The notes under the pieces were generated by a model that was not told the origin of the DNA, searched no databases, and saw only the letters and a list, made by a program, of their open reading frames with translations. A program made the translations under genes and the position numbers. Below, one piece after another: positions 1 through 8,389 of a DNA stretch of 64,000 nucleotides. This stretch comes from Burkholderiales bacterium (lineage in GTDB: Bacteria > Pseudomonadota > Gammaproteobacteria > Burkholderiales > JAEUOS01), in the NCBI GenBank assembly GCA_016790635.1, contig JAEUOR010000036.1:1-64000 (forward strand), read 5' to 3'. Each line of letters begins with the position of its first letter. Position 1 is the first letter of the stretch.

Positions 1-492
1 CAGTCCTCGCGCAAGATCGTGGACATCATCAGCGTGATCGATGGCATTGCCTTTCAGACCAACATCCTGGCGCTGAATGCTGCAGTGGAAGCCGCCCGCG
101 CCGGTGAACAAGGCCGTGGGTTTGCCGTGGTGGCCAGCGAAGTGCGCGGCCTGGCCCAACGCAGTGCAGCAGCCGCCAAGGAGATCAAGACCCTGATCGA
201 CGATTCGGTGGCCAAAGTCGGAATCGGCACCCAGCTGGTAGAGCGCGCCGGAACCACCATGGGCGATGTGGTCCAGGGCGTGAAGAGCGTGACCGCCATG
301 GTGGCCGAGATCAGCGCAGCCAGCAGCGAGCAAAGCGCTGGCATTGCCCAAGTCAACCAGGCCGTCACGCAGATGGACCAGGGCACCCAGCAAAACGCCG
401 CCCTGGTAGAAGAAGCCTTGGCCGCAGCCCAGTCGCTGAGCCAGCAGGCACTGGCGTTGTCTCAGGTGGTGGGCAAGTTCCGCGTTGCTTGA
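1..492 (+). CDS. Methyl-accepting chemotaxis protein, C-terminal fragment
   Basis: The 3' part of a chemoreceptor gene; the reading frame is open from base 1, so the start lies outside the window. The translation carries the highly conserved cytoplasmic hairpin tip ([19 protein letters not shown], then [18 protein letters not shown]), which binds the CheA/CheW signalling complex, followed by alanine/glutamine-rich heptad repeats of the adaptation helix. The ligand-binding and membrane domains are not in the window, so the stimulus cannot be predicted. There is no obvious C-terminal CheR-docking pentapeptide. It converges on the next gene with 31 bp between the stops, where a small GC hairpin (about 509-523) without a T-run is visible. 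Confidence 0.95.
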   Translation, partial: QSSRKIVDIISVIDGIAFQTNILALNAAVEAARAGEQGRGFAVVASEVRGLAQRSAAAAKEIKTLIDDSVAKVGIGTQLVERAGTTMGDVVQGVKSVTAMVAEISAASSEQSAGIAQVNQAVTQMDQGTQQNAALVEEALAAAQSLSQQALALSQVVGKFRVA

Positions 493-523
493 GCGCAAGG
501 CTGGAGCGGCCCGCTCAGCGGGC

Positions 524-1573
524 TCACCCAGCCGAACCTACCAAGCCCGTGATCTGCAGGAAATGGTCAAGCATGTGGAAGTGGTCTTCGAAGAACTCTG
601 CCTCCAGTGCGGCAATTTGGCCCACAGGGATCCACTCGGCCTGTAGGGCATCGTCGTCGGCCCGCACCGCGGGCAGGGGGGCGTTGCCCAGATCGAAGTA
701 ATGCGCGTGGGTGATGGTGCGGCCGCGCTGGCTGCGGTCGGGGTGGTCAAACACGGCCACCGATTGCAGCGCGGCGCGCAGGGCGGCTTCGGGCACGTCG
801 CAGTGGGTTTCTTCTGCTAATTCGCGCAGGCACGATTGCCACACGGTTTCGCGCTGCTCAAGGAAGCCGCCAGGCACTGCCAGCTGCCCCTTGCCGGGCG
901 CGTGGGCACGGCGAATCAGCAGCACATGGTCCTGGCAGCGCAGCACGGCGTCCACCGTCACAAACACCGGCGGGTAGGGCGCTGCGGCCCAGGCGTCGCG
1001 GTAGCTGCGCAGCATGCGCCATTCTTCCTGCAGCGCGGGGTAGTGCTCGGTCCGGGCGAACTGCTGCAGCGTGGCGATGGTGCTGGCGGGAATCTCGGCA
1101 GCCAACGGCGCGAGGGCTTGGCCCAAGGTGTTGGGTGTGGCGCTGAAGTACGCGTCGCGGATGGTGGTGGCGTCCATCTGGCCCTGGCGGGGCAGATCGA
1201 TGAGAGACCAGCCCGGGAAGGCGCGCAGGTAGCTGCTGGTGGCGTCTTTGAAGTGGCCCACCAGCGCGATGCGCGCCCCCGGCGGAGTGTGTTGTGCCAC
1301 ACCGGCCCGCACCGCCTGCACCCAGACGGCTTCGTTGTAATAGTCGCGCACTGGCAGCACCTGCACGCGGGCGCGGTCTGGCGCTGGCAGTGCTTCGCGC
1401 AGCATGGCCTCACGCTCTTGCCAAGTAAAGGGGTTTTTGGGGGAGCGGGGCTGCCAGGCGGAGCCTACCACCACGATGACCTGAGGGGCCTGGCGCAGGG
1501 CCTCTTGCAGCAGAGCAAGGTGGCCACTGTGCACGGGTTCAAAGCGGCCGATCAGAAGGGCGGTATCGTGCAT
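524..1573 (-). CDS. Bifunctional NMN adenylyltransferase / Nudix hydrolase
   Basis: Predicted 349-residue two-domain enzyme. The N-terminal half is a nucleotidyltransferase: GRFEPVHSGH near residue 9 contains the HxGH-type signature, and DATTIR further on resembles the ISTTxxR motif of NMN adenylyltransferases. The C-terminal half is a Nudix domain with a clear Nudix box (GGFLEQRETVWQSCLRELAEE). Proteins of this architecture (Synechocystis slr0787 type) make NAD from NMN and ATP and hydrolyse ADP-ribose, so the likely role is NAD salvage and clean-up. The usual partners nadV and prs are not adjacent. The start is the ATG at the end of a long open frame, preceded by an AT-rich stretch. Assignment of both domains is firm; exact Nudix substrate is inferred. 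Confidence 0.9.
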   Translation of the reverse strand: MHDTALLIGRFEPVHSGHLALLQEALRQAPQVIVVVGSAWQPRSPKNPFTWQEREAMLREALPAPDRARVQVLPVRDYYNEAVWVQAVRAGVAQHTPPGARIALVGHFKDATSSYLRAFPGWSLIDLPRQGQMDATTIRDAYFSATPNTLGQALAPLAAEIPASTIATLQQFARTEHYPALQEEWRMLRSYRDAWAAAPYPPVFVTVDAVLRCQDHVLLIRRAHAPGKGQLAVPGGFLEQRETVWQSCLRELAEETHCDVPEAALRAALQSVAVFDHPDRSQRGRTITHAHYFDLGNAPLPAVRADDDALQAEWIPVGQIAALEAEFFEDHFHMLDHFLQITGLVGSAG

Positions 1574-1585
1574 GGGTCTTCAGCA

Positions 1586-1647
1586 TTTTTATAAAAAAGA
1601 GCCTCGCGCGCTTGATTTATGAGCGCAGGCAGCTATGTTTTTTATAG
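1586..1647. repeat. Comamonadaceae-style intergenic repeat with inverted ends
   Basis: An AT-flanked element upstream of the NMN adenylyltransferase gene. Its ends are inverted (TATAAAAAA at 1590-1598 and TTTTTTATA at 1638-1646) and its core reads gagcctcgcgcgcttgattt then gagcgcaggcagctat. Elements with a gagcctc-agcgctt-aagcgct-gcagctat layout are, from memory, very common between genes in Acidovorax and relatives. The element may add a transcription terminator or promoter sequence; the family assignment is recall, not a search. Confidence 0.45.
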
Positions 1648-1767
1648 TGATTTTACCGGGTGACTACGGGCCGCCTCTTCGCGAGTGCAGGCGGGGCGTG
1701 GTGACAGACGCACACCCATCGGTGCGATGCGTACGTTGGACCAAGACCGCAAGCCTGCAATGCGCGT

Positions 1768-2253
1768 TCACTCCGCCGTCGTGCAGTCTTCGGGCTGCAC
1801 GGCCAATTCGGCTTTGGCAGTGTCGTATTCGTTCAGGTAGTCGCGTGCCAATGCGCTTTTTTGAGCGTCGGTCAGCAGCTTGCCTGCCATCTGAAAAAAG
1901 CGCTGCTCCTCTTCACGCAGGTGGTGCTCCACTTTTTCTGTCAACTTGCGCGCCAGAGGCAACCAGGCGGGGCTGGATGCTTCGGTGGTTTCCAGCGCTT
2001 CCACCAGTTCATCGATCTGGTGGTGCTCTGCAATCGCGTGGCGTGACAGGTCGATGCCCGCATCATGCTGCATGAGCGGGATGTAGAAGTGCCTGTCTTC
2101 CGCCAGCGCATGCACTGCCAGTTCGCCCTTGAGGGCATGGAACAGGGTGTGCCGCTCAGCCGTGTCACCATGGGTCTTGAGCAGCAGGGCAGACAGATGC
2201 CGCTGAACGGTGTGGCTTTGGCGCAAGGCCTCAAAGATGTTTAGGCGCTGCAT
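1768..2253 (-). CDS. Hemerythrin HHE domain protein
   Basis: Predicted 161-residue all-helical protein of the hemerythrin/HHE family, which binds a di-iron (oxo) site between four helices. Candidate iron ligands are visible in order: SHTVQRH near the N-terminus, HALAEDRHFYIP, EHHQIDEL and VEHHLREEEQRFF. It probably senses or stores O2/NO, or protects against iron or redox stress; no attached signalling domain is present. The chosen ATG overlaps the stop of the upstream DUF1328 gene (TGATG), which indicates translational coupling; a longer reading upstream would run through that gene and is unlikely. Family call is solid, function is inferred. Confidence 0.85.
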   Translation of the reverse strand: MQRLNIFEALRQSHTVQRHLSALLLKTHGDTAERHTLFHALKGELAVHALAEDRHFYIPLMQHDAGIDLSRHAIAEHHQIDELVEALETTEASSPAWLPLARKLTEKVEHHLREEEQRFFQMAGKLLTDAQKSALARDYLNEYDTAKAELAVQPEDCTTAE

Positions 2254-2438
2254 CACTTGATCGCCCGGCTGACGGCACCAGCGGCCTTGACGGCCAGGAC
2301 CACAAAAATCAAGGTCAGTATCAGAAACACGACAAACAGCACCTTGGCAATGCCTGCGGCTCCTGCTGCCACCCCGGTGAAGCCCAGGGCGCCGGCGACC
2401 AGTGAAATCAGTGCAAAGACGATGGCGTACTTCAGCAT
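2253..2438 (-). CDS. DUF1328 small membrane protein (YtjA-like)
   Basis: A 61-residue protein with two hydrophobic helices (about residues 4-25 and 30-50) separated by a glycine/alanine-rich turn, starting [20 protein letters not shown]. This is the typical size and pattern of DUF1328/YtjA proteins, found near stress-response genes. The ATG has a GAGGAG ribosome-binding site 7 bases upstream. It is the first gene of a two-gene unit with the hemerythrin gene, sharing one base. The role is unknown; membrane location is inferred from the two segments. Confidence 0.85.
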   Translation of the reverse strand: MLKYAIVFALISLVAGALGFTGVAAGAAGIAKVLFVVFLILTLIFVVLAVKAAGAVSRAIK

Positions 2439-2584
2439 GGCGTTCTCCTCGTTCTGGGGCTGCGACGCGCGGCCCGTTGGGTAGCACGATAGGGGAATGA
2501 GCATTGGGGTGCTGTAGGCGCAGCCGGTGTGCAGATGTAGGAGGCGAGGGCGATCTGCCCATGCGGACAGGGCCAAAAATCCAA

Positions 2585-2612
2585 AGAAAAAGGGGCCCGG
2601 AGGCCCCTGGTT
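2585..2612 (-). terminator. Rho-independent terminator downstream of metK
   Basis: A GC-rich inverted repeat (aggggcc / ggcccct, 4-base loop) at about 2590-2607 is flanked by an A-run on the left and TGGTTTT on the right. Read on the minus strand, the stem is followed by a T-run, which fits termination of the leftward metK transcript before the DUF1328 gene. The sequence could work in both directions. Confidence 0.7.
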
Positions 2613-2654
2613 TTGTTGCTTGTAACTAGGCCCATGCGCCTAGCTGCGACGGGC

Positions 2655-2696
2655 TTACAGCCCTGCAGCAGCAGGCAGTGCGGTAGCCTTGTCCGT
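2655..2696 (-). pseudogene. Remnant of a second metK 3' end
   Basis: About 80 bases beyond the metK stop, the minus strand reads TDKATALPAAAGL followed by TAA. The intact metK ends [13 protein letters not shown] followed by TAA, so 11 of 13 residues and the stop agree while several codons differ. No upstream metK coding sequence continues this fragment (the residues before it no longer match). It is best read as a fossil of a duplicated or replaced metK copy. Chance similarity of a short alanine-rich tail is the alternative. Confidence 0.6.
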
Positions 2697-2820
2697 ACTT
2701 TGGTCTACGTTCACATCGCTGGCGCGATATGAACTTCGCCCGAAGACCGATACCGCGCTGTCAGCGCGGAGGGCTTACAGCCCGGCTGCTGCGCGCAGCG
2801 CCGCAGCTTTATCGGTCTTC
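2697..2820. other. Inverted repeats between metK and its remnant
   Basis: The gap between the metK remnant and the metK stop is palindrome-rich. CCGCGCTG (2753-2760) pairs with CAGCGCGG (2762-2769). GAAGACCGATA (2742-2752) is an exact inverted copy of TATCGGTCTTC at 2810-2820, which lies inside the metK 3' coding end. The latter places an inverted fragment of metK outside the gene, consistent with local rearrangement. The rest of the 2439-2774 intergenic stretch holds only the terminator listed separately. Confidence 0.5.
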
Positions 2821-3953
2821 TCCCAAGTGAACTCGGGTTCTTCACGGCCGAAGTGTCCGTAGGCGGCGGTCTTGCTGTAGATGGGGCGCAGCAGATCCAG
2901 CATCTGGATGATGCCCTTGGGGCGCAGGTCGAAGTGGGCTTCCACCAGCTTGGCGATTTCGTGGTCGGGGATCACGCCAGTGCCTTCGGTGTACACGGTG
3001 ATGTTCATCGGGCGTGCCACGCCAATCGCATACGCCACCTGGATCTGGCACTGGCGTGCCAGACCTGCGGCCACGATGTTCTTGGCCACGTAACGGGCTG
3101 CGTAGGCGGCAGAGCGGTCTACCTTGCTGGGGTCCTTGCCGCTGAATGCGCCGCCGCCGTGGGGGCATGCACCGCCGTAGGTGTCCACGATGATCTTGCG
3201 GCCCGTGAGGCCACAGTCACCCTGCGGGCCGCCGATGACGAAGCGGCCGGTGGGGTTGATCAGGTACTTGGTGTCCTGCAGCCATTCCTTGGGCAGCACG
3301 GGCTTGATGATTTCTTCGATGCAGGCCTCGTAGAAGCTGGCCTTCATCTTGGTGGCGGTTTCCGACTGGTCGGGGCTGTGCTGGGTGGAGAGCACCACGG
3401 TGTCGATGCTGTGGGGCTTGCCGTCCACATAGCGCATCGTGATTTGGCTCTTGGCGTCAGGGCGCAGGAAGGGCAGGCGGCCGTCCTTGCGCAACTGGGC
3501 CTGGCGCTCGACCACGCGGTGCGCGTAGTAGATGGGCGCGGGCATCAGTTCGGGCGTTTCGTCGCAGGCGTAGCCAAACATCAGGCCCTGGTCGCCGGCG
3601 CCGATGTTCAGGTGGTCGTCGGACGCGTGGTCCACGCCCTGGGCGATGTCGTTGGATTGCTTGTCATAGGCCACCAGCACCGCGCACCCCTTGTAGTCGA
3701 TGCCGTACTCGGTGTTGTCGTAGCCGATGCGCTTGATGGTCTCGCGCGCCACGCCGATGTAGTCGACATTGGCACGCGTGGTGATTTCGCCGGCCAGCAC
3801 CACCAACCCGGTGTTGCACAGGGTTTCGGCGGCGACGCGGCTGGTCTTGTCCTGGGCTAAAATCGCATCCAGAATCGCGTCCGAAATCTGGTCTGCGACC
3901 TTGTCGGGATGGCCTTCGGAGACCGATTCGGAAGTAAACAGGTATTCACTCAT
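2775..3953 (-). CDS. metK: S-adenosylmethionine synthetase
   Basis: A complete 392-residue enzyme that makes S-adenosylmethionine from methionine and ATP in the cytoplasm. The signature motifs are in place: [14 protein letters not shown] near residue 14 (ATP/metal site), [12 protein letters not shown] near residue 118, and [19 protein letters not shown] in the third domain. Length matches the bacterial family. It is transcribed away from the lipid A acyltransferase genes, the standard Burkholderiales arrangement. Codon choice is visibly less GC-biased than in the genes to its right. A short remnant of a second metK 3' end lies just downstream. No SAM or SAH riboswitch could be recognised in the 77-base divergent gap. 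Confidence 0.98.
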   Translation of the reverse strand: MSEYLFTSESVSEGHPDKVADQISDAILDAILAQDKTSRVAAETLCNTGLVVLAGEITTRANVDYIGVARETIKRIGYDNTEYGIDYKGCAVLVAYDKQSNDIAQGVDHASDDHLNIGAGDQGLMFGYACDETPELMPAPIYYAHRVVERQAQLRKDGRLPFLRPDAKSQITMRYVDGKPHSIDTVVLSTQHSPDQSETATKMKASFYEACIEEIIKPVLPKEWLQDTKYLINPTGRFVIGGPQGDCGLTGRKIIVDTYGGACPHGGGAFSGKDPSKVDRSAAYAARYVAKNIVAAGLARQCQIQVAYAIGVARPMNITVYTEGTGVIPDHEIAKLVEAHFDLRPKGIIQMLDLLRPIYSKTAAYGHFGREEPEFTWEKTDKAAALRAAAGL

Positions 3954-4030
3954 GGGCGTGGGTTCGTGAGGTGATTGTCGGGACGCTTGAAAAAGCTGGC
4001 TAGTTTAGCAGACGCCTTCCATCGAGCCCC

Positions 4031-4909
4031 GTGCTGAAGCTCTTCTTTCACCTCGCTGCGCGCCTGCCCCTTCCCGTCCTGCACTTTGCCGGCACGATCT
4101 TGGGGCGCCTGGTGTACCGGTTTTCGCCATCGTGGCGTGCACACCTGACCGCCAATCTCGCGCAGGCCGGATACCAGGACGACGCCACCCGCGCCGCGGC
4201 GCTGCGCGAAGCCGGCAAGGCGCTGACCGAGCTGCCCGCGGTGTGGCTGCGCGCGCATGCCGACGTCGCCGCGCTGGTACGCCATGTGGATGGCTGGCAG
4301 CACATCGAGGCGGCGCAGGCCGCCAGCACGCCGATCGTCTTCCTCACCCCGCACCTCGGGTGCTTCGAGATCACCGCGCAGTACTACGCCTACCGCACCC
4401 GCGCCGACAAGCCGATCACGGTCCTGTATCGACGCCCGCGCAAGGCGGCGCTGACGCCCCTGATCGAATCGGGCCGCGGCCGCGCCAACATGCGCCTGGC
4501 GGCAGCTGACCTGTCCGGGGTGCGGGCCCTGATCCGTGCCCTGCGCCAGGGCGAGGCGGCGGGCCTCCTGCCCGACCAGACCCCCGACCTGGGCGAGGGG
4601 GTGTGGGCGCCCTTCTTCGGCCGTCCGGCCTACACCATGACCCTGGTCAAGCGCCTGGTGCGCGCCAGCGGCGCGACCATCCTCCTGGCGTTTGCCGAGC
4701 GACTGCCGCGCGGGCGCGGCTACCGGCTCACGATCCGCCCCTTCGCCGAGCCCCTTGCGGAGGACGTGGTGACCGCCACCACGCAGATCAACGCCGCCCT
4801 CGAAGACCTGATCCGCGCCTGCCCGACCCAATATCTGTGGAGCTACGACCGCTATCGCCAGCCGCGCGTCGTCCCCCGTGGCGCCACCGGCGACTCCGGC
4901 ACGGCATGA
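4031..4909 (+). CDS. Lipid A biosynthesis acyltransferase (LpxL/HtrB family), first copy
   Basis: Predicted 292-residue inner-membrane acyltransferase that adds a secondary acyl chain to Kdo-lipid A. A hydrophobic N-terminus ([20 protein letters not shown]) provides the membrane anchor. The catalytic HX4(D/E) motif is PHLGCFE near residue 115, and [12 protein letters not shown] is typical of the family. The start is a GTG; no better ATG lies upstream before the metK start region. The next acyltransferase gene begins inside its stop codon (ATGA overlap), so the two are translated as a pair. Which acyl position each copy modifies cannot be told from sequence. Confidence 0.9.
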   Translation: MLKLFFHLAARLPLPVLHFAGTILGRLVYRFSPSWRAHLTANLAQAGYQDDATRAAALREAGKALTELPAVWLRAHADVAALVRHVDGWQHIEAAQAASTPIVFLTPHLGCFEITAQYYAYRTRADKPITVLYRRPRKAALTPLIESGRGRANMRLAAADLSGVRALIRALRQGEAAGLLPDQTPDLGEGVWAPFFGRPAYTMTLVKRLVRASGATILLAFAERLPRGRGYRLTIRPFAEPLAEDVVTATTQINAALEDLIRACPTQYLWSYDRYRQPRVVPRGATGDSGTA

Positions 4910-5778
4910 GCAAGCTGCTGCTCAAGCTCCTGGGCCTGGGCCGTTTTTTGCCCGTGCCGCTCCTGCGCACAGCCGGAGCGGCCCTGGGAGGCCTTCTCTA
5001 CCTCTTCGCACGCGAGCGCCGCGCCATCGCGCACGCCAACCTGGCAGCCTGCTTTCCGGCCCTGTCGGCAGAGCGCCGCAACGCGCTGGTGCGCGCGGTG
5101 TTCCGCGCCTTCGGCCGGTCAGTGCTCGATCGGGCCGTGCTGTGGCATGGCAGCGCCGAGCGCGTGCGCGACTTCGTCCGCATCGAGGGGCGCGAGCACC
5201 TCGACGCGCTGGCCGGGCGTCCGGTGATTCTCCTGGCGCCGCACTTCGCGGGCCTGGACGCCGGCGGCATCCGCATCACCGCCGACTGGCGCATCGTCTC
5301 GATCTACTCGCGGCAAAAGGATGCCGCCTTCGACGCGGCGCTCCTGGCCGGGCGCTCGCGCTTCAATGCCCCCATGCTCCTGACGCGCCAGGCCGGAGTG
5401 CGCAGCGCCCTGCGCGGCCTGTCGATGGGGCTGCCTTTCTATTACCTGCCGGACATGGACTTCGGCGCGCGCGACGCGGTCTTCGTGCCTTTTTTCGGCG
5501 TTCCGGCGGCGACCGTGACCGCGCTGTCGCGCCTGGCCAGGCTGTCCGGCGCCAGTGTCCTCCCCTGCGTGACACGCATGACCGCCGACGGCTACCGCAC
5601 CACCATCCTGCCGGCATGGCGCGACTTTCCCGGCAAGAGCCTCGAAGAAGACGCGCGCCGCGTCAACGCCTTCATAGAATCCGAGGTGCGCGAGATGCCC
5701 GAGCAGTACCACTGGCTGCACAAGCGCTTCAAGACACGCCCCCCCGGCGCGCCGCCGTTCTACGGGCCTTCGGCCTGA
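4906..5778 (+). CDS. Lipid A biosynthesis acyltransferase (LpxL/HtrB family), second copy
   Basis: Predicted 290-residue homologue of the preceding protein, with ATG overlapping the previous stop by four bases. It has an N-terminal hydrophobic anchor (about residues 1-30), the HX4D motif in [12 protein letters not shown] near residue 112, and the later [20 protein letters not shown] block that corresponds to the second conserved region. It probably adds the other secondary acyl chain to lipid A. Tandem acyltransferases before dapF are the rule in Burkholderiales. Twenty-six bases separate it from dapF. Confidence 0.9.
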   Translation: MSKLLLKLLGLGRFLPVPLLRTAGAALGGLLYLFARERRAIAHANLAACFPALSAERRNALVRAVFRAFGRSVLDRAVLWHGSAERVRDFVRIEGREHLDALAGRPVILLAPHFAGLDAGGIRITADWRIVSIYSRQKDAAFDAALLAGRSRFNAPMLLTRQAGVRSALRGLSMGLPFYYLPDMDFGARDAVFVPFFGVPAATVTALSRLARLSGASVLPCVTRMTADGYRTTILPAWRDFPGKSLEEDARRVNAFIESEVREMPEQYHWLHKRFKTRPPGAPPFYGPSA

Positions 5779-5804
5779 GCGCGCATGGCAGAATGCGCCG
5801 CGCC

Positions 5805-6746
5805 ATGAAGCTCGCGTTCACCAAGATGCACGGCCTGGGCAACGATTTCGTCGTGCTCGACGCGACGCGCGCGCCGCTCGCGCTCACGCGGGCGCAGTGG
5901 CGCTTCATCGCCGACCGGCACTTCGGCGTCGGCGCCGACCAGATCCTGGTCGTCGAGGCACCGCGCGGCGCGGACACCGACTTTCGCTATCGCATCTTCA
6001 ACGCCGACGGCGGCGAGGTCGAACAATGCGGCAACGGCGCACGCTGCTTTGTGCGCTTTGTCGTCGAGCGCGGGTTGACCACGAAGCGCAGCATTCGCGT
6101 CGAGACCCTGGGCGGCATCATCGAACCGCGCCTGGAGGACGACGGCCGCGTCACCGTCGACATGGGTGTTCCTGCGCTCACCAGCGCAGCCGTGCACTTC
6201 GATGTCGCGCGCGCCACGGCCACCGGCGACCCCACGCGCTTCCTGATCGACGTGGCCGGAGAGTCGATAGATGTGACCATCGTCTCGATGGGCAACCCGC
6301 ATGCCGTGCAGGTGGTCGACGACGTCCTGCGTGCGCCGGTCGGGCGCATGGGCCCCCTGGTCGAGGCGCACCCGGCCTTCAGGCAGCGGGTCAATGCGGG
6401 GTTCATGGCGGTGGAGTCGCGGCATGCGTTGCATCTTCGCGTCTACGAGCGCGGCGCAGGCGAGACCTTGAGTTGCGGCAGCGGCGCCTGCGCCGCGCTG
6501 GTCGCCGCGACCCTGCGCGGGCTGGTCGACGGCGGACCGGTAAGCGTCGCCACGACCGGCGGAGACCTCACGATCAGTTGGGGCGGACCCGGCCGGCCGG
6601 TGATGATGACGGGCCCGGCCGCGACGGTCTTCGAAGGCAGCCTGGAACTGCCATCGGCTGCGACTGCGCAGGGCCTCTTCGCACGCGCACCAGGCGCGGC
6701 GGAGTCCGTACAATCTGGGTCATCCGCACCCTTGGCCCGCGCATGA
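5805..6746 (+). CDS. dapF: Diaminopimelate epimerase
   Basis: Interconverts LL- and meso-diaminopimelate for lysine and peptidoglycan synthesis. Both active-site cysteines are present: Cys75 in EQCGNGARC and Cys224 in LSCGSGAC. The protein begins [19 protein letters not shown], the usual start; an in-frame ATG 12 bases upstream is possible. At 313 residues it is longer than typical members (about 275-290) because of a low-complexity C-terminal tail after the end of the catalytic fold (roughly residue 288 onward, [16 protein letters not shown]...). The tail ends in a stop that overlaps the DUF484 start (ATGA). Confidence 0.95.
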   Translation: MKLAFTKMHGLGNDFVVLDATRAPLALTRAQWRFIADRHFGVGADQILVVEAPRGADTDFRYRIFNADGGEVEQCGNGARCFVRFVVERGLTTKRSIRVETLGGIIEPRLEDDGRVTVDMGVPALTSAAVHFDVARATATGDPTRFLIDVAGESIDVTIVSMGNPHAVQVVDDVLRAPVGRMGPLVEAHPAFRQRVNAGFMAVESRHALHLRVYERGAGETLSCGSGACAALVAATLRGLVDGGPVSVATTGGDLTISWGGPGRPVMMTGPAATVFEGSLELPSAATAQGLFARAPGAAESVQSGSSAPLARA

Positions 6747-7468
6747 GCCCCGACGCCGTCGCCCAGTACCTGCAGCACAATCCGCGCTTTTTCGAGGACT
6801 ACGCCGATCTCATGGCGCAGATCTTCGTCCCGCACCCGCATGGCGGGCGCGCCATCTCTTTGCCCGAGCGCCAGATGATCACGCTGCGCGACAAGGTGCG
6901 CAGCCTCGAGCACACGCTGGCCGACCTGATCGAGACCGGCCGCAGCAACGACGCGCTCTCCAACCGCATGCATGCGCTCAACCTGGCGCTGCTGTCGGCT
7001 GCGACCGAGGCGCCGCGCCGCGTGATCGCGATGGTCGAGGCGCGCCTGGTCGAGGATTTCGCGATCCCGCACACCGCGTTTCGCATCTGGGGCCTGGACG
7101 CCGCGGGCGCCGCCGCCGATCGCGTGATCGCGCTCGATGACGACCTGGCGCGCGTGGTCGCTTCCGACTACTTCAAGCATCCGTACTGCGGACCCTTGGC
7201 CGGGCTGGAACACGACGGCGTGCCCATCGGCGAACGGGTCGGCGCGTGGTTCGGCGAGGCGCAAGGCCACCTTAAATCGGCCGCCCTCCTGGCCGTGCGG
7301 GCCGGCGCCGGCGGCGGCCTCCTGGCGCTGGCGTCCGAGGACGAGCACCGCTTCTATGCCGGCATGGGCACGCTGTACCTGGAACGCCTGGCCGAATCGC
7401 TGGGCGCTGTCCTGACGCCTGCCGCCGCCGGCACCGATGGCGCGGCGGCGCCCGCCCCGGCCGGCTAG
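6743..7468 (+). CDS. DUF484 family protein
   Basis: A 241-residue GAF-like DUF484 protein, beginning [24 protein letters not shown], which is the diagnostic N-terminus of the family (a short region that reads as L-x-xHP-xFF). A helical segment (about residues 45-75, [23 protein letters not shown]) probably forms a coiled coil before the GAF-like half. Function is not established. It sits between dapF and xerC as in most beta- and gammaproteobacteria, and its ATG overlaps the dapF stop. Confidence 0.9.
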   Translation: MSPDAVAQYLQHNPRFFEDYADLMAQIFVPHPHGGRAISLPERQMITLRDKVRSLEHTLADLIETGRSNDALSNRMHALNLALLSAATEAPRRVIAMVEARLVEDFAIPHTAFRIWGLDAAGAAADRVIALDDDLARVVASDYFKHPYCGPLAGLEHDGVPIGERVGAWFGEAQGHLKSAALLAVRAGAGGGLLALASEDEHRFYAGMGTLYLERLAESLGAVLTPAAAGTDGAAAPAPAG

Positions 7469-7471
7469 GCC

Positions 7472-8389
7472 GTGGACCCGGCTTTCGGCGACAGCGTGGC
7501 GGCGTTCTGCCGCTACCTCGCCGCCGAGCGCGCTTACTCGGCTGCCACCGTCACCGGCTACCGGCGCGACCTGGAAGCGTTGGCCCGCCTGACCGGCGAC
7601 GCGCCACCGGAGTCGCTGGACGCGCAGGCCATTCGCACCGCAGCGGCACGATTGCGCCAGCGCGGCCTCGCGCCGCGCTCGATCGCACGCGCGCTGTCGG
7701 CCTGGCGCAGTTATTTCGCCTGGGGTAGCCGGGTGCGCGGTTTCGCGCACAACCCGGTGACCGGGGTGCGTGCGCCCAAGGCGCCGCGCGGCCTGCCCAA
7801 GGCGCTTTCCACCGATCATGCCAAGCAGCTCCTGGATGCACCGACGGCCGCCGCGCCCGGCGACGCCGTCCGCGACACTGCGATGTTCGAACTCTTCTAT
7901 TCCTCCGGCCTGCGCTTGAACGAACTCATCGGCCTGGACCTGATGCGTGCGCCCGCTTCCCGCGGCTGGGTCGACATGGGCGCGGGCGAACTCACCGTGA
8001 CAGGCAAGGGCGGCAAGACGCGCGTCGTGCCGGTCGGCGCCGCCGCTCGCGCTGCGCTGGCCGCGTGGATCAACGAGCGCGGCAGCGTCGCGCGGCCCGA
8101 CGAAACCGCGCTCTTCGTCTCGCCGCGCGGGCGGCGCGTGTCGGCGTCCTACGTGTCCACGCGCCTGAAGCGCCGCACCCTGGAAGCCGGCGTGCCGGCC
8201 AAGGTCCATCCGCACGTGCTGCGTCACAGTTTCGCCAGCCATCTGCTGCAATCCTCCGGCGACCTGCGCGCCGTCCAGGAGCTCCTGGGCCACGCCAACA
8301 TCTCGACCACGCAGGTCTACACCCACCTGGACTTCCAGCAACTGGCCCGCGTCTATGATGCCGCGCACCCGCGCGCGCGGCGCAAGTGA
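7472..8389 (+). CDS. xerC: Tyrosine recombinase XerC
   Basis: A 305-residue site-specific recombinase that, with XerD, resolves chromosome dimers at dif. N-terminal SAM-like DNA-binding domain (about residues 1-95), then the catalytic domain with the conserved arginine in YSSGLRLNEL, the beta-hairpin lysine in GKGGKTR, the HxxR box in HPHVLRHSFASHLL, GHANISTTQVYTHL carrying the last histidine and the nucleophilic tyrosine. The start is a GTG three bases after the DUF484 stop. Position after dapF-DUF484 identifies it as XerC rather than a mobile-element integrase; no dif site was recognised nearby. Confidence 0.93.
   Translation: MDPAFGDSVAAFCRYLAAERAYSAATVTGYRRDLEALARLTGDAPPESLDAQAIRTAAARLRQRGLAPRSIARALSAWRSYFAWGSRVRGFAHNPVTGVRAPKAPRGLPKALSTDHAKQLLDAPTAAAPGDAVRDTAMFELFYSSGLRLNELIGLDLMRAPASRGWVDMGAGELTVTGKGGKTRVVPVGAAARAALAAWINERGSVARPDETALFVSPRGRRVSASYVSTRLKRRTLEAGVPAKVHPHVLRHSFASHLLQSSGDLRAVQELLGHANISTTQVYTHLDFQQLARVYDAAHPRARRK

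Noticed and set aside
3954-4030. SAM or SAH riboswitch upstream of metK
   Set aside because: The gap is only 77 bases and no conserved riboswitch core or pairing was visible.
6443-8368. Long minus-strand open frame opposite dapF-DUF484-xerC
   Set aside because: Shadow of three conserved genes; no recognisable protein family.
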